The notes under the pieces: model-generated | What the model was told of the DNA's origin: nothing | Database searches by the model: none | Seen by the model: only the letters and a program-made list of their open reading frames with translations | Program-made: the position numbers and the translations under genes | Shown: piece after piece, positions 14,065 through 21,450 of the stretch | Position numbering within the stretch: the first letter of the stretch is position 1 | Layout: every line of letters starts with the position of its first letter | Source of the DNA: an uncultured Collinsella sp. | GTDB taxonomy: Bacteria > Actinomycetota > Coriobacteriia > Coriobacteriales > Coriobacteriaceae | Assembly (NCBI GenBank): GCA_900544465.1 | Contig: UQVT01000014.1 | Location: 1 to 21,450 of the forward strand | DNA: 21,450 nt | Direction of reading: 5' to 3'

Positions 14065-14706
14065 CTACTCCTCGCCCGTCAGCTTGGCGGACAGATGCTC
14101 GAGCGCGTGGAAACGATGGCTGATGGCGTTCTTCTCGTCAGCCGTCAGCTCGGCCATGGTCTTGCCCGGCGTGTCGACCGGCAGGAACAGCGGGTCATAG
14201 CCAAAGCCGTGATCGCCGCGGCCCTCGTGCGCGATAACGCCCTCGCAAGCGCCCTCGCCATAGGTGACCAAGCCGTCCGTGTCGATGAGCGCAACGACGC
14301 TCATAAAGCGTGCGGTGCGGTCCTCATCTGCCACGCCTTCCAGGTTAACGAGAAGCTTGGCGTTGTTGGCGGCATCGTCGCCGTGCACGCCCGCATAGCG
14401 CGCGCTATACACACCGGGATCACCGTCCAGCGCGTCGACGACCAAGCCCGAATCGTCGGCAATGGCCATAAGGCCCGTCTCCTCAACCGCGGCTTGGGCC
14501 TTGATGATGGCGTTCTCCAAAAACGTCGTGCCGTTTTCCTCGGGATCCTCAAAATCACCCAGCTGGCCGAGCGCCACAAAGCGCACCTCGGGCATGACCT
14601 TGCCCAAAATGGCCTCGATCTCGGTGAGCTTATGGGCGTTGCCCGTTGCCACGACGATGGTCGCCGCCGGGTCAAGGGTGTCGATGTCAATCTTCTCAAG
14701 TGCCAT
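14065..14706 (-). CDS. rdgB: XTP/dITP diphosphatase (RdgB/HAM1 family)
   Basis: A 213-residue nucleotide-pool-cleaning enzyme that hydrolyses dITP and XTP to monophosphate plus pyrophosphate and keeps deaminated purines out of DNA and RNA. It has the substrate loop TGNAHK (21-26), the acidic metal site ADDSGL (83-88), HGFGYDPLF (166-174) and the C-terminal SHR (196-198). The first 14 residues are a short extension relative to most homologues. The ATG at 14706 has AAGGAGG six bases upstream. It forms an operon with dtd, and a hairpin separates it from rph, so its own promoter is likely (a TATAAG lies about 80 bases upstream). Confidence 0.95.
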   Translation of the reverse strand: MALEKIDIDTLDPAATIVVATGNAHKLTEIEAILGKVMPEVRFVALGQLGDFEDPEENGTTFLENAIIKAQAAVEETGLMAIADDSGLVVDALDGDPGVYSARYAGVHGDDAANNAKLLVNLEGVADEDRTARFMSVVALIDTDGLVTYGEGACEGVIAHEGRGDHGFGYDPLFLPVDTPGKTMAELTADEKNAISHRFHALEHLSAKLTGEE

Positions 14707-14822
14707 GACTGGCCTCCTTGTCTCTATAGCAATGCCGCGCCGAGGGCAACGAGGGCCTCCGCCTCTCCCCTCTCAATCAACGGCAGTCTTATACTTCGAC
14801 GTTTTCCCAGATAAAACCTACC

Positions 14823-14851
14823 AAAATAAACCTGTCCCTTTTTGGCAGGTT
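14823..14851 (-). terminator. Possible terminator overlapping the rph stop codon
   Basis: AACCTG (14829-14834) pairs with CAGGTT (14846-14851), with some inner CC/GG pairing, and TATTTT follows on the minus strand. The stem includes part of the rph stop codon, so any termination would be weak. The 143-base gap to rdgB otherwise shows no gene. Confidence 0.45.
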
Positions 14852-15575
14852 AGACGATGGCTTGGCGCTGAAGCTCGATGAGCCCGGCGATACCCTTGTC
14901 GCCCAGGTCGAGCAGGGCGTTGAGGCGTTTGCGGTCGAAGGGCGCCTGCTCGCCGGTGCCCTGGAGCTCGATCATCTCACCGGTTTCGGTGGCGACGAGG
15001 TTCATGTCGACCTCGGCATGGCTGTCCTCGGAATAATCGAGGTCAAGCAGCGTATTGCCGTCGACAACGCCCATGGAGATGGCAGCCACCTGGCCGATAA
15101 GCGGGATGCGCTCGATCTTGCCCGCCTCGACCCACATGGCGAGGGCGTCGTGCAGCGCCACCCAGGCGCCGGTGATGCTCGCTGTACGCGTGCCGCCATC
15201 GGCCTGAATCACATCGCAGTCAACGGTGACGGTGTGCTCGCCGAGCGCCTTCATGTTGACGACGGTACGCAGGCTGCGGCCAATGAGGCGCTCGATCTCC
15301 ATGGAGCGACCCTTGCGGTTGGCATGCTCGCGCTTGCAGCGCTTGCCGGTCGACGTCGGCAGCATGGCGTATTCCGCGGTCACCCAGCCGGCCTTAGCTC
15401 CCTTTCGCCAGCCCGGCACGCCCTCCTCGATAGTGGCGGCGCACAGCACGCGCGTGTCACCGAACTCGGCCAAACACGAGCCGTGGGCGTGCTTCATGAC
15501 GCCACGGGTGAGCTTAACGGGGCGCAACTCGTTGGCGGCGCGACCGTTGGCGCGGTTGACCTGCATGTACTCCAT
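14850..15575 (-). CDS. rph: Ribonuclease PH
   Basis: A 241-residue phosphorolytic 3'-5' exoribonuclease that trims tRNA 3' ends. Family segments are GDTRVLCAATIEEGVP (39-54), the RNA-binding and phosphate-contacting region RKGRSMEIERLIGRSLR (87-103), and DCDVIQADGGTRTASITGA (about 119-137). Length matches the family (about 240). The ATG at 15575 follows AAAGGAT. It is 54 bases after murI and in the same direction, so the two probably share a transcript; murI-rph-rdgB clustering is common in other bacteria. Confidence 0.96.
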   Translation of the reverse strand: MEYMQVNRANGRAANELRPVKLTRGVMKHAHGSCLAEFGDTRVLCAATIEEGVPGWRKGAKAGWVTAEYAMLPTSTGKRCKREHANRKGRSMEIERLIGRSLRTVVNMKALGEHTVTVDCDVIQADGGTRTASITGAWVALHDALAMWVEAGKIERIPLIGQVAAISMGVVDGNTLLDLDYSEDSHAEVDMNLVATETGEMIELQGTGEQAPFDRKRLNALLDLGDKGIAGLIELQRQAIV

Positions 15576-15629
15576 AGAAATATCCTTTCGGCAAAAGATG
15601 TGGCGAAGGCTTTGGCGGCTGCCTTACAT

Positions 15630-16514
15630 CTATTTCAGCTCCTCGATATCGATATGTTCGATGCTCTTGAGCGGCTGACCAAAGATAAAGCTGCCCGCCA
15701 CCGCAAACTCGGCAATGTTATCGGCCGTCGTGGCAAAACGATGCTGCGGCTCGGCGGCGTCGCCCGCCAGCTGCTCGCGGCGCGTGAGGATATCGGTCAA
15801 CTCGCGTGTGGTCTCCTCGGCGGAACTTACGACGCGCACCCCAGGCCCCAGAGCATGGCGGATAGGTCCCACCAACAGCGGAAAATGCGTACAGCCGAGC
15901 ACCACGGTATCGATACCGTGGTCGCGCAGCGGCTCAACCGTGGCACCCACCAGCGCACGCACGGCCGGCGTATCGAAGACATCTTCGTTCTCGAGCCACT
16001 GTTCCTGCAGATGTGCACCCGAGGCGAGCTCGTGTTCGACAACCTCGACAAAGCTCGAGGCAGGACAGCCGTATACATCGACGCCGGCATCTAGATCCTG
16101 AATGGCACGCGTGTAGGCGCCCGAGCGAATGGTGAGGTTGGTGGCGAGCACGCCCACGCGACGCGAGCGGGTGCTGTTGATTGCCGCACGGGCACCCGGC
16201 GCAATCACGCCGATCACGGGAACGTCGAGCACCTGCTGGGCCAGACGCAAGGCCGCAGCGGTCGCCGTGTTGCAGGCGATGACCATGATCTTGACGTCGT
16301 GCTTCGACAGCCAACGGCCCGCCTGCAACGCAAACGAGCGCACCTCATCCTCGGTGCGGGTGCCGTAGGGGCAGCGCTTGGTGTCGCCAAAGTAGTAGAC
16401 GGACTCGTGCGGCAGCGCCGTCGCGATGGCGCGCGCAACCGTCAGACCGCCCAAACCAGAATCGAACACGCCAATCGGGCGCGTGTCGCCTGCCGGATTC
16501 TCGATATCGGACAT
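15630..16514 (-). CDS. murI: Glutamate racemase
   Basis: A 294-residue enzyme that makes D-glutamate for peptidoglycan. It has FDSGLGGLT (17-25), YFGDTKRCPYGTR (41-53), the first catalytic cysteine in IACNTATAAA (Cys81) and the second in VLGCTHFPLL (Cys208). The ATG at 16514 was chosen because similarity starts just after it and GAGG lies very close upstream. An in-frame TTG at 16535 would add seven residues but lacks a good ribosome site, so the exact start is uncertain. It lies 51 bases after the HAD phosphatase gene and before rph, in a likely operon. Confidence 0.94.
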   Translation of the reverse strand: MSDIENPAGDTRPIGVFDSGLGGLTVARAIATALPHESVYYFGDTKRCPYGTRTEDEVRSFALQAGRWLSKHDVKIMVIACNTATAAALRLAQQVLDVPVIGVIAPGARAAINSTRSRRVGVLATNLTIRSGAYTRAIQDLDAGVDVYGCPASSFVEVVEHELASGAHLQEQWLENEDVFDTPAVRALVGATVEPLRDHGIDTVVLGCTHFPLLVGPIRHALGPGVRVVSSAEETTRELTDILTRREQLAGDAAEPQHRFATTADNIAEFAVAGSFIFGQPLKSIEHIDIEELK

Positions 16515-16565
16515 TACCTCACCAGTCTCTCTCAAAAAGACATGTCCAAGTGCGGCGGCGGCGCG

Positions 16566-17477
16566 CTACGAACGCGCCGCGACCAGCAGCTCTGCCGTCG
16601 CCGCCCAACCGTCGACAATTTTGCCGCGCGTAACGAAAGCGTTCTCGCAAGCAGCCAGGAACTCGGGCGCGCCGGCGCTCGTCAGGCCATTCTCGACCAG
16701 GCAGAACGTGCCCACGTGATCGGCCATGTAGAAGTCGGACTCGGAATCGCCGAGCGCGAGCGTCTCCTCGCGCTCGATCCCCAGGTGCTCGCAGAAGCGC
16801 GCAATGGCGACGCCTTTGTTGAGGCCCGCAGGGTTGATGTTGAATGCGCGACCGTCCTCGACGCGATCGAGCTCGAGCGTCGTCGGCTTGGACAGGTGAG
16901 TCAGATGGCCGTTGCAAGCCCAGATCAGACCGCAGCCGGCCTCGTCCAGGATGGCCTGGACCTCATCGTCGGGCACATCGCCGCGCATGCCGACGGTGAC
17001 CTCACGGTATTTGTAGCCGGTCGACATGTCGTTGTGATACTCGATCTTGTGCGGCCAGCGGGCGAGAATCTTCTCGCACACGCCGGTCTGCTCGATCACC
17101 TGGTGCGGAGTAAGGCCGCAAGAGGGGTCGTAGGGCATGTCGCCGGTCAGATACTCCCAATCGTTGGCCTTGAGGTCGTGCATGACCAGACCGCCCATTT
17201 CGCCGATGTAGGAGTTGAGGCCGAGCACGCGGGCGTCCTCGTGAATCATGGTGCGATTGCGGCCCGAGGTGGGAACCACCTGAATACCAGCGCGAGCGAG
17301 CGCCACGACGGCCTCGACGAGTTTGGTCGAAGGGTTGCCGTCGTTGTCGCGCAGCACACACGAGCCGGGCGCGAGCATCGTGGCATCCAGGTCGGTAAAG
17401 ACGTACTTGACCTTAGCCAAGCGCTCGCGCATCTCGCCCGAAAGCTCGGCAACGGTCGGCAGGGTGTTGTGGGACAT
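16566..17477 (-). CDS. HAD-superfamily phosphatase, type IIB (Cof-like)
   Basis: A 303-residue soluble hydrolase. HAD motif I is VFTDLDATML with nucleophile Asp29 and Asp31; motif II is the Thr-Ser in VVPTSGRNR (about 67-75). Lys221 in LNKGVA is motif III, and ALGDSESDFYMAD (241-253) is motif IV, reading GDSESD where GDGEND is usual. A type IIB cap (about 90-200) lies between motifs II and III. Such enzymes dephosphorylate sugar phosphates or nucleotides, and a mannosyl-3-phosphoglycerate-phosphatase-like fold is possible, but the substrate cannot be assigned. The ATG at 17477 has CGGAGT upstream; an earlier ATG at 17519 has none. It sits between the murE-like gene and murI. Confidence 0.85.
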   Translation of the reverse strand: MSHNTLPTVAELSGEMRERLAKVKYVFTDLDATMLAPGSCVLRDNDGNPSTKLVEAVVALARAGIQVVPTSGRNRTMIHEDARVLGLNSYIGEMGGLVMHDLKANDWEYLTGDMPYDPSCGLTPHQVIEQTGVCEKILARWPHKIEYHNDMSTGYKYREVTVGMRGDVPDDEVQAILDEAGCGLIWACNGHLTHLSKPTTLELDRVEDGRAFNINPAGLNKGVAIARFCEHLGIEREETLALGDSESDFYMADHVGTFCLVENGLTSAGAPEFLAACENAFVTRGKIVDGWAATAELLVAARS

Positions 17478-17542
17478 GGTTACTCCGTTTACGTAGAAGG
17501 GTTTGGACTTGGACGGCATGTTTTGATTGAGGGAACACGCTT

Positions 17543-17575
17543 ATGGCGACAGCGCACTCAGGGCGCCGCCGCCAT
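17543..17575 (-). other. Imperfect hairpin after the murE-like gene
   Basis: ATGGCG (17543-17548) pairs with CGCCAT (17570-17575), and GCGC pairs inside. No T tract follows, so it may be a weak or Rho-type end, or an mRNA processing or stability element. The 107-base gap before the HAD gene shows no strong promoter, so read-through into the HAD gene is likely. Confidence 0.4.
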
Positions 17576-17584
17576 CATGGTTCA

Positions 17585-19147
17585 TTAGTCAAACTGGGTA
17601 ACATCGATCAGGCGATTGGCCAACGAAAGGTCGCTCTCGATGGGCACGAACTCGTCGCCCACGTGCATGAGCTCCTCGTCACCCTTTGCCAGCAGTAAGA
17701 CAATGGTAGGAGCATCGGGGTTGATGTACTCCTCGCGCGCCGCCTTGAACGCCGCATGCACAGCGGCTTCGCGATCGAGGATGATCTTGTTCGGCGTATC
17801 GTCGGGAACATGTTCGGCAAGCTCGCGACAGACCTTCATCGGGTCCTCGTGAGCCGGGTCCTCATTGGCAAAGATCATCAGGTCGGAATATGGTGCGGCC
17901 TCGCGCGGAAGCTGCTCGCGGCGCTCCTGTGCCTTGCCGCCGGCAGCGCCAAACACTGCGATGACCGGGCTGGCGGGAAACGCGCGCTTCACCGACGAGA
18001 AAAGTGAGCGGAACGAAAGTTGGTTGTGAGCGTAGTCAACAACACAAATCACGCGGCCGTCCTTCGACTCCACGACCTCCATGCGGCCCGGCACACGCAG
18101 CTTGGAGAGGCCCTTCTTGATGGCATCGATACCGATGCCGATCTCGCGCGCGGCGGCGATAGCGACCAGTGCGTTTTCCACGTTAAAGTCTCCCGCGATA
18201 CCCAGCAGGACCTTCTCCCCCGCCTCGGACTCGTCGGCACACAGGCCATGCAAGTTGAACTCGATGCTAAAGCCGACCATGCGTACGTCGCTCGCCCACA
18301 GGCTTGCCTCGGGATGCTCGACACCAACGGTCACCAAGCGCTCGGCCGCCGACGCTGCCTCCAGCACACGGTCGACCTCTTCGGTGCCCAAATTCACCAC
18401 GGCGGTCTTTGCCTGGTCAAAGATCCTGAGTTTGCTCTCAAAATAATCCTCAAACGTGGGGTGTTCGATCGGCGAGATGTGGTCGCGGCCGATGTTGAGG
18501 AAGCACGCCACGTCAAACGGCAGATTCTCGACGCGTTGGTACTTGAGCGCCTGGCTCGAGACCTCCATGACCATGGACTGGCGACCGGACGTGCGGCAGT
18601 TGGCGATATGGCGCCAAACCTCGGGGGCCTCGGGCGTGGTGTTGGTGCTCTCGTAGCACTCGATACCATCGTCGGTACTCACCGAGCCGATCATGCCGCA
18701 GGACTCGCCCGCCGCCTTGATGATGGACTGGAGCATAAAAGCGGCCGTGGTCTTTCCCTTGGTGCCGGTGATGCCCACGATCTTGACGTCGTGGTCGGGA
18801 CGGTCGTAGACCTCCGGCGGCAACAAGGCCATGGCCGTGCGAACGCTGTCCACGACCAGCATCGCAGCACCGCTCTCCTGCGCCAGCGGCTCCAGAGACT
18901 CGACCAGCGACTCCTCGCACACAAATGCGACGGCGCCCGCATCGAGCGCCATGCGCAAAAACGCGGGCTTAAAGGCAGCACCTTTGCAGAAGAACACGTC
19001 ACCTGCCGAGACCGCGCGCGAATCAAACGAGCAGCCGGTCACGGCACGCTCGTCAACCTGCTCCGATGCGCGCAGCTCGCCGCACACATCGAGAAGCTTG
19101 GCAAGCGTATCGACCGTGGTCACGGTCGCGGAATCCGAATGGTGCAT
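17585..19147 (-). CDS. murE: UDP-N-acetylmuramoyl-peptide ligase, MurE type
   Basis: A 520-residue ATP-dependent Mur ligase that adds the third amino acid (a diamino acid) to UDP-MurNAc-L-Ala-D-Glu. It has an N-terminal UDP-binding domain (about 35-110), the P-loop GITGTKGKTT (125-134), the NTTPEAP stretch (169-175), FESKLRIF with the carbamylated Lys239, and VDYAHN (370-375). The specificity segment reads NEDPAHEDP (428-436) instead of the DNPR of meso-diaminopimelate ligases; together with GAAGGKAQERRE (400-411) this resembles lysine- or ornithine-adding enzymes. It lies away from other mur/fts genes, so a second Mur ligase elsewhere or a paralogue role cannot be excluded. The ATG at 19147 follows AAAGGTG. 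A promoter lies about 37 bases upstream. Confidence 0.87.
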   Translation of the reverse strand: MHHSDSATVTTVDTLAKLLDVCGELRASEQVDERAVTGCSFDSRAVSAGDVFFCKGAAFKPAFLRMALDAGAVAFVCEESLVESLEPLAQESGAAMLVVDSVRTAMALLPPEVYDRPDHDVKIVGITGTKGKTTAAFMLQSIIKAAGESCGMIGSVSTDDGIECYESTNTTPEAPEVWRHIANCRTSGRQSMVMEVSSQALKYQRVENLPFDVACFLNIGRDHISPIEHPTFEDYFESKLRIFDQAKTAVVNLGTEEVDRVLEAASAAERLVTVGVEHPEASLWASDVRMVGFSIEFNLHGLCADESEAGEKVLLGIAGDFNVENALVAIAAAREIGIGIDAIKKGLSKLRVPGRMEVVESKDGRVICVVDYAHNQLSFRSLFSSVKRAFPASPVIAVFGAAGGKAQERREQLPREAAPYSDLMIFANEDPAHEDPMKVCRELAEHVPDDTPNKIILDREAAVHAAFKAAREEYINPDAPTIVLLLAKGDEELMHVGDEFVPIESDLSLANRLIDVTQFD

Positions 19148-19182
19148 CTTTCACCTTTCTCAGCCATTTGGCAGGGACGGTT

Positions 19183-19211
19183 TTTATAGTAACTGAAACG
19201 CACCCACGCAA
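19183..19211 (-). promoter_or_regulatory. Promoter of the murE-like gene
   Basis: On the minus strand TTGCGT (19206-19211) and TATAAA (19183-19188) are separated by 17 bases. The -35 box touches the T tract of the asnB terminator. Confidence 0.6.
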
Positions 19212-19234
19212 AAACGGCTCCCGGAGGAGCCGTT
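19208..19234 (-). terminator. Intrinsic terminator after asnB
   Basis: AACGGCTCC (19213-19221) and GGAGCCGTT (19226-19234) form a perfect 9-bp stem with a 4-base loop, followed by a short T tract on the minus strand. Confidence 0.88.
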
Positions 19235-19259
19235 ACGCGCAGGCGTTCGTAAGCCGAGG

Positions 19260-21140
19260 CTAGGCAGCCTGAACAGCGGGCTGGTCCTCGTCGATAAAGA
19301 AGCGCTTGTACCACACCAGGAACACGAGCGGCGTATAGATCTTGCGCTGGAAATCGCCCTTGCCCGCAAAGTGCAGATCGAGCAGGTGCATGAGCTCGTC
19401 GGTATCGAAGAACTCGCTTGCCCACGGCGCGGTGAAGTACTCCTTGACATAGTCGTACCACTTTTGCTCGCGCAGCCAGTAGACAATCGGCACCGGGAAG
19501 CCCACCTTGGGACGGGTGGCCCACTCATCGGGCAGCGACTTGTTGGCAGCGTGGCGGAGTACTTGTTTGTTGCCGTTCTCGTTGATGCGGTAGCGGTCGG
19601 GAATGTGCTCGGCGAACTCCATGACTTTGCGGTCCAGGAAGGGCACGCGCAGCTCCAGCGAGTGCGCCATGCACATCTTGTCGGCCTTGAGCAGAATGTC
19701 GCCCGGGAGCCACATGTTCATGTCCAGGTACTGCTTCTTGACCAGCTCGGGCTGACCCTTTACGCGCGCGTAGATAGGTGCAGCGAGCTCAAAGGCGCCG
19801 TCGCCGGTGTTGTACTCGGGCTTGAGCACGCCGTCGACCTCACGCTCCGGCCATACCAGAGCCTGTCCCAGGAACGACTTCTCGGGGATCTCGGCTCCCT
19901 TGACCAGGAAGTTGTGTCCCTTGAAGTACGGCATATGCAGCGCCAGGTTACCGAGCGCGCGACGGATGGGCAGCGGAACCATCTTTTTGTACTTGCGCAC
20001 CGGAACCGTGTCCTCGTAATAGGCGTAGCCGCCAAAGAGCTCATCGGCGCCTTCACCCGAAAGCACGACGGTGACGTCCTTGCGGGCCATCTCGGCTAGG
20101 AACCACAGCGGCACGGACGACAGGTTGGACTGCGGCTCGTCCATGTGATACTGAATGTCCTCGAGCGCGCCAAAAAACTCGTCGGCGGTGATCATCTTGC
20201 GGACGTTCTCGACGCCGAGCTTGTCGGAAAGCTCCTTAGCGTAGTTGGTCTCGTTGAAGTTCTTGTAATCGAAGCCCACCGAGAAGGTCTTGTCGGGCAT
20301 GAGGCAAGCGGCGATGTAGCTGGAGTCGACGCCACCGGAGAGGAACGAAGCGACCTTAACGTCGGCGATGCGATGGGCCTCGACGCTCTCGTGCACGACC
20401 TCGTCCAGCTCGTCGACGTACTCCTCGAACGGCTTCTCGACGGCAGAGTAGTCGCAATCCCAGTAGCGCTCGATGTTCATCTTGCCGGTCGGGATATCGA
20501 CGGTAAAGTAATGCGCCGGCGGCAGCTTGTAGACACCCTCGAAGAAGGTCTCCTCGGTCGCCGAATACTGCAGCGTCATATACGGACGCAGGGCCTTCTT
20601 ATTAACCGCCTTGTGGAAGTGCGGGTAGTCGAGGAAGCTCTTGATCTCGGAACCAAAGAGCACGCCCGGCGCACCGTCGCCCGCATCGGCCATGGGATAG
20701 TAGTAGAGCGGCTTGATGCCAAAGATGTCGCGGGCGCCAAAAAGCTTGTTCTTCTTTTTGTCCCAGATGACGAAGGCGTACATACCGCGCAGGCGATCGA
20801 GGACGGCCTCGCCCCACTCCTCGTAGCCGTGCAGGAGGCTCTCGGTGTCGGCGCCGCAGTGGAACTTGTAGCCCTTGGCCTCGAGCTCGGAACGGAGTTC
20901 TTGGAAGTTGTAGATCTCGCCGTTGAAGACAATGACGACGCTACCGTCCTCGTTGGCCATGGGTTGGGCGCCAGCCTCGGTCAGGTCGAGGATCGACAGG
21001 CGGCGGAAGCCGAGGGCAACGCGGCCGTCGATAAACTGACCGCCCATGTCGGGACCGCGATGGACGATGCGGTCCATCATCTTGGTGAGCACCTCAGATT
21101 GGTTATCCGTCCCACCGACAAAACCGACAAAACCGCACAT
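19260..21140 (-). CDS. asnB: Asparagine synthase (glutamine-hydrolysing)
   Basis: A 626-residue enzyme that makes asparagine from aspartate, glutamine and ATP. After Met1, Cys2 is the N-terminal nucleophile of the class II glutaminase domain (about 1-210), with RRLSILD (46-52), NGEIYN (73-78) and the CGAD segment (95-98). The synthetase domain has the PP-loop SFLSGGVDSSYIAA (265-278) and SGEGADELFGGY (361-372). Length fits bacterial AsnB of this type. AsnB-like enzymes can also amidate cell-wall or other substrates; the motifs here fit ordinary AsnB, and the murE-like neighbour is only suggestive. The ATG at 21140 follows AGGGGAT. A TATACT box lies about 55 bases upstream, and a strong terminator follows. 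Confidence 0.95.
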   Translation of the reverse strand: MCGFVGFVGGTDNQSEVLTKMMDRIVHRGPDMGGQFIDGRVALGFRRLSILDLTEAGAQPMANEDGSVVIVFNGEIYNFQELRSELEAKGYKFHCGADTESLLHGYEEWGEAVLDRLRGMYAFVIWDKKKNKLFGARDIFGIKPLYYYPMADAGDGAPGVLFGSEIKSFLDYPHFHKAVNKKALRPYMTLQYSATEETFFEGVYKLPPAHYFTVDIPTGKMNIERYWDCDYSAVEKPFEEYVDELDEVVHESVEAHRIADVKVASFLSGGVDSSYIAACLMPDKTFSVGFDYKNFNETNYAKELSDKLGVENVRKMITADEFFGALEDIQYHMDEPQSNLSSVPLWFLAEMARKDVTVVLSGEGADELFGGYAYYEDTVPVRKYKKMVPLPIRRALGNLALHMPYFKGHNFLVKGAEIPEKSFLGQALVWPEREVDGVLKPEYNTGDGAFELAAPIYARVKGQPELVKKQYLDMNMWLPGDILLKADKMCMAHSLELRVPFLDRKVMEFAEHIPDRYRINENGNKQVLRHAANKSLPDEWATRPKVGFPVPIVYWLREQKWYDYVKEYFTAPWASEFFDTDELMHLLDLHFAGKGDFQRKIYTPLVFLVWYKRFFIDEDQPAVQAA

Positions 21141-21191
21141 ATACTATCCCCTCTGCTGTTGCTGGGCATCAAATCGAATCAGTAGCTTTTG

Positions 21192-21197
21192 AGTATA
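21192..21197 (-). promoter_or_regulatory. Candidate -10 box for asnB
   Basis: TATACT on the minus strand, 52 bases before the asnB start codon. No convincing -35 hexamer lies at the right distance. Confidence 0.4.
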
Positions 21198-21251
21198 CCC
21201 GAGGGCGTAAAGAGGGGCGGAATGTTCAGGCAATCTCAACTGAATCAGCTC

Positions 21252-21277
21252 CGCGCCGGCACGCGCCGGCACGCGCC
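21252..21277. repeat. Short GC-rich tandem repeat
   Basis: CGCGCCGGCA occurs twice in tandem (21252-21271) and a third, partial copy CGCGCC follows (21272-21277). It lies between the divergent asnB and tRNA-Val promoters. Confidence 0.6.
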
Positions 21278-21321
21278 AGTTACCTTTAATGGATATGAGA
21301 TGAATGAGGCGATTGTTTTGC

Positions 21322-21327
21322 TATACT
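21322..21327 (+). promoter_or_regulatory. Extended -10 promoter element of tRNA-Val
   Basis: TATACT preceded by TGC (TTTTGCTATACT) makes an extended -10 element, 11 bases before the tRNA 5' end. No good -35 is seen, which an extended -10 can offset. Confidence 0.55.
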
Positions 21328-21337
21328 CTCTCCGCAC

Positions 21338-21413
21338 GGGCGATTGGCGCAACGGTTAGCGCAGGTGCTTTACACGCACAAGGCTGGGGGTTCGAATCCC
21401 TCATCGCCCACCA
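21338..21413 (+). tRNA. tRNA-Val (anticodon TAC)
   Basis: A 76-base cloverleaf. The acceptor stem is GGGCGAT with ATCGCCC, discriminator A, encoded CCA. The D stem is GCGC/GCGC, the anticodon loop TTTACAC with TAC at its centre, and the T arm GGGGG-TTCGAAT-CCCTC. The top pair of the anticodon stem (27-43) is G opposite A. A terminator follows. Confidence 0.95.
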
Positions 21414-21423
21414 CTGATTTGAT

Positions 21424-21450
21424 AGGCTCCCAGCAATGGAAGCCTTTCTT
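21424..21450 (+). terminator. Intrinsic terminator after tRNA-Val, at the window edge
   Basis: AGGCT (21424-21428) pairs with AGCCT (21441-21445), with inner CCA/TGG pairing, followed by TTTCTT up to the window end. Confidence 0.7.

Overview
The window reads as a core-genome segment of a high-GC Coriobacteriia, most likely Collinsella or a close relative. This rests on base composition, on protein character (a Veg-like protein together with an actinobacterial-style TatA, and a lysyl-tRNA synthetase with an extra C-terminal tRNA-binding domain) and on my recollection of Collinsella genomes, not on a search. Almost everything is on the minus strand. Only a hipBA pair at the left edge and a tRNA-Val at the right edge are on the plus strand.

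Layout, left to right: (1) 1-1663, the 3' part of a HipB-type regulator gene and a full-length HipA kinase gene, a toxin-antitoxin-like operon converging on pepD. (2) 1790-6104, pepD (Xaa-His dipeptidase) and clpC (Clp unfoldase), each with its own downstream hairpin. (3) 6291-8766, a two-repeat DUF2798 membrane protein and a one-chain threonine/serine exporter-type protein. Between them lies a 304-base gap with a long palindromic repeat and a strong terminator hairpin only about 35 bases before the DUF2798 start, so the hairpin looks like an attenuator. (4) 8767-9154, a 388-base gene-free region packed with inverted repeats, including a perfect 24-bp hairpin. (5) 9155-12240, lysS, greA, tatA and tRNA-Pro(CGG), separated by clear intrinsic terminators. 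(6) 12290-14706, veg-ispE and rdgB-dtd, two tightly packed pairs. (7) 14850-19147, rph, murI, a HAD phosphatase and a MurE-type ligase gene. (8) 19260-21140, asnB, then tRNA-Val(UAC) at 21338-21413.

Functionally this is housekeeping: peptidoglycan precursor synthesis (MurE-type ligase, glutamate racemase), isoprenoid precursor synthesis (IspE), translation and its quality control (LysRS, Dtd, two tRNAs), RNA maturation and nucleotide-pool cleaning (RNase PH, RdgB), transcript elongation (GreA), protein export (TatA), proteolysis (ClpC) and amino-acid metabolism (AsnB, PepD, ThrE-like exporter). Accessory features are confined to hipBA and the intergenic repeats. I see no phage, IS transposase, CRISPR array or obviously new multi-gene system. 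The points most worth a second look are the LysRS fusion, the probable attenuator before the DUF2798 gene, the dense hairpin cluster after lysS, and the non-DAP-like specificity motif of the MurE-type ligase.
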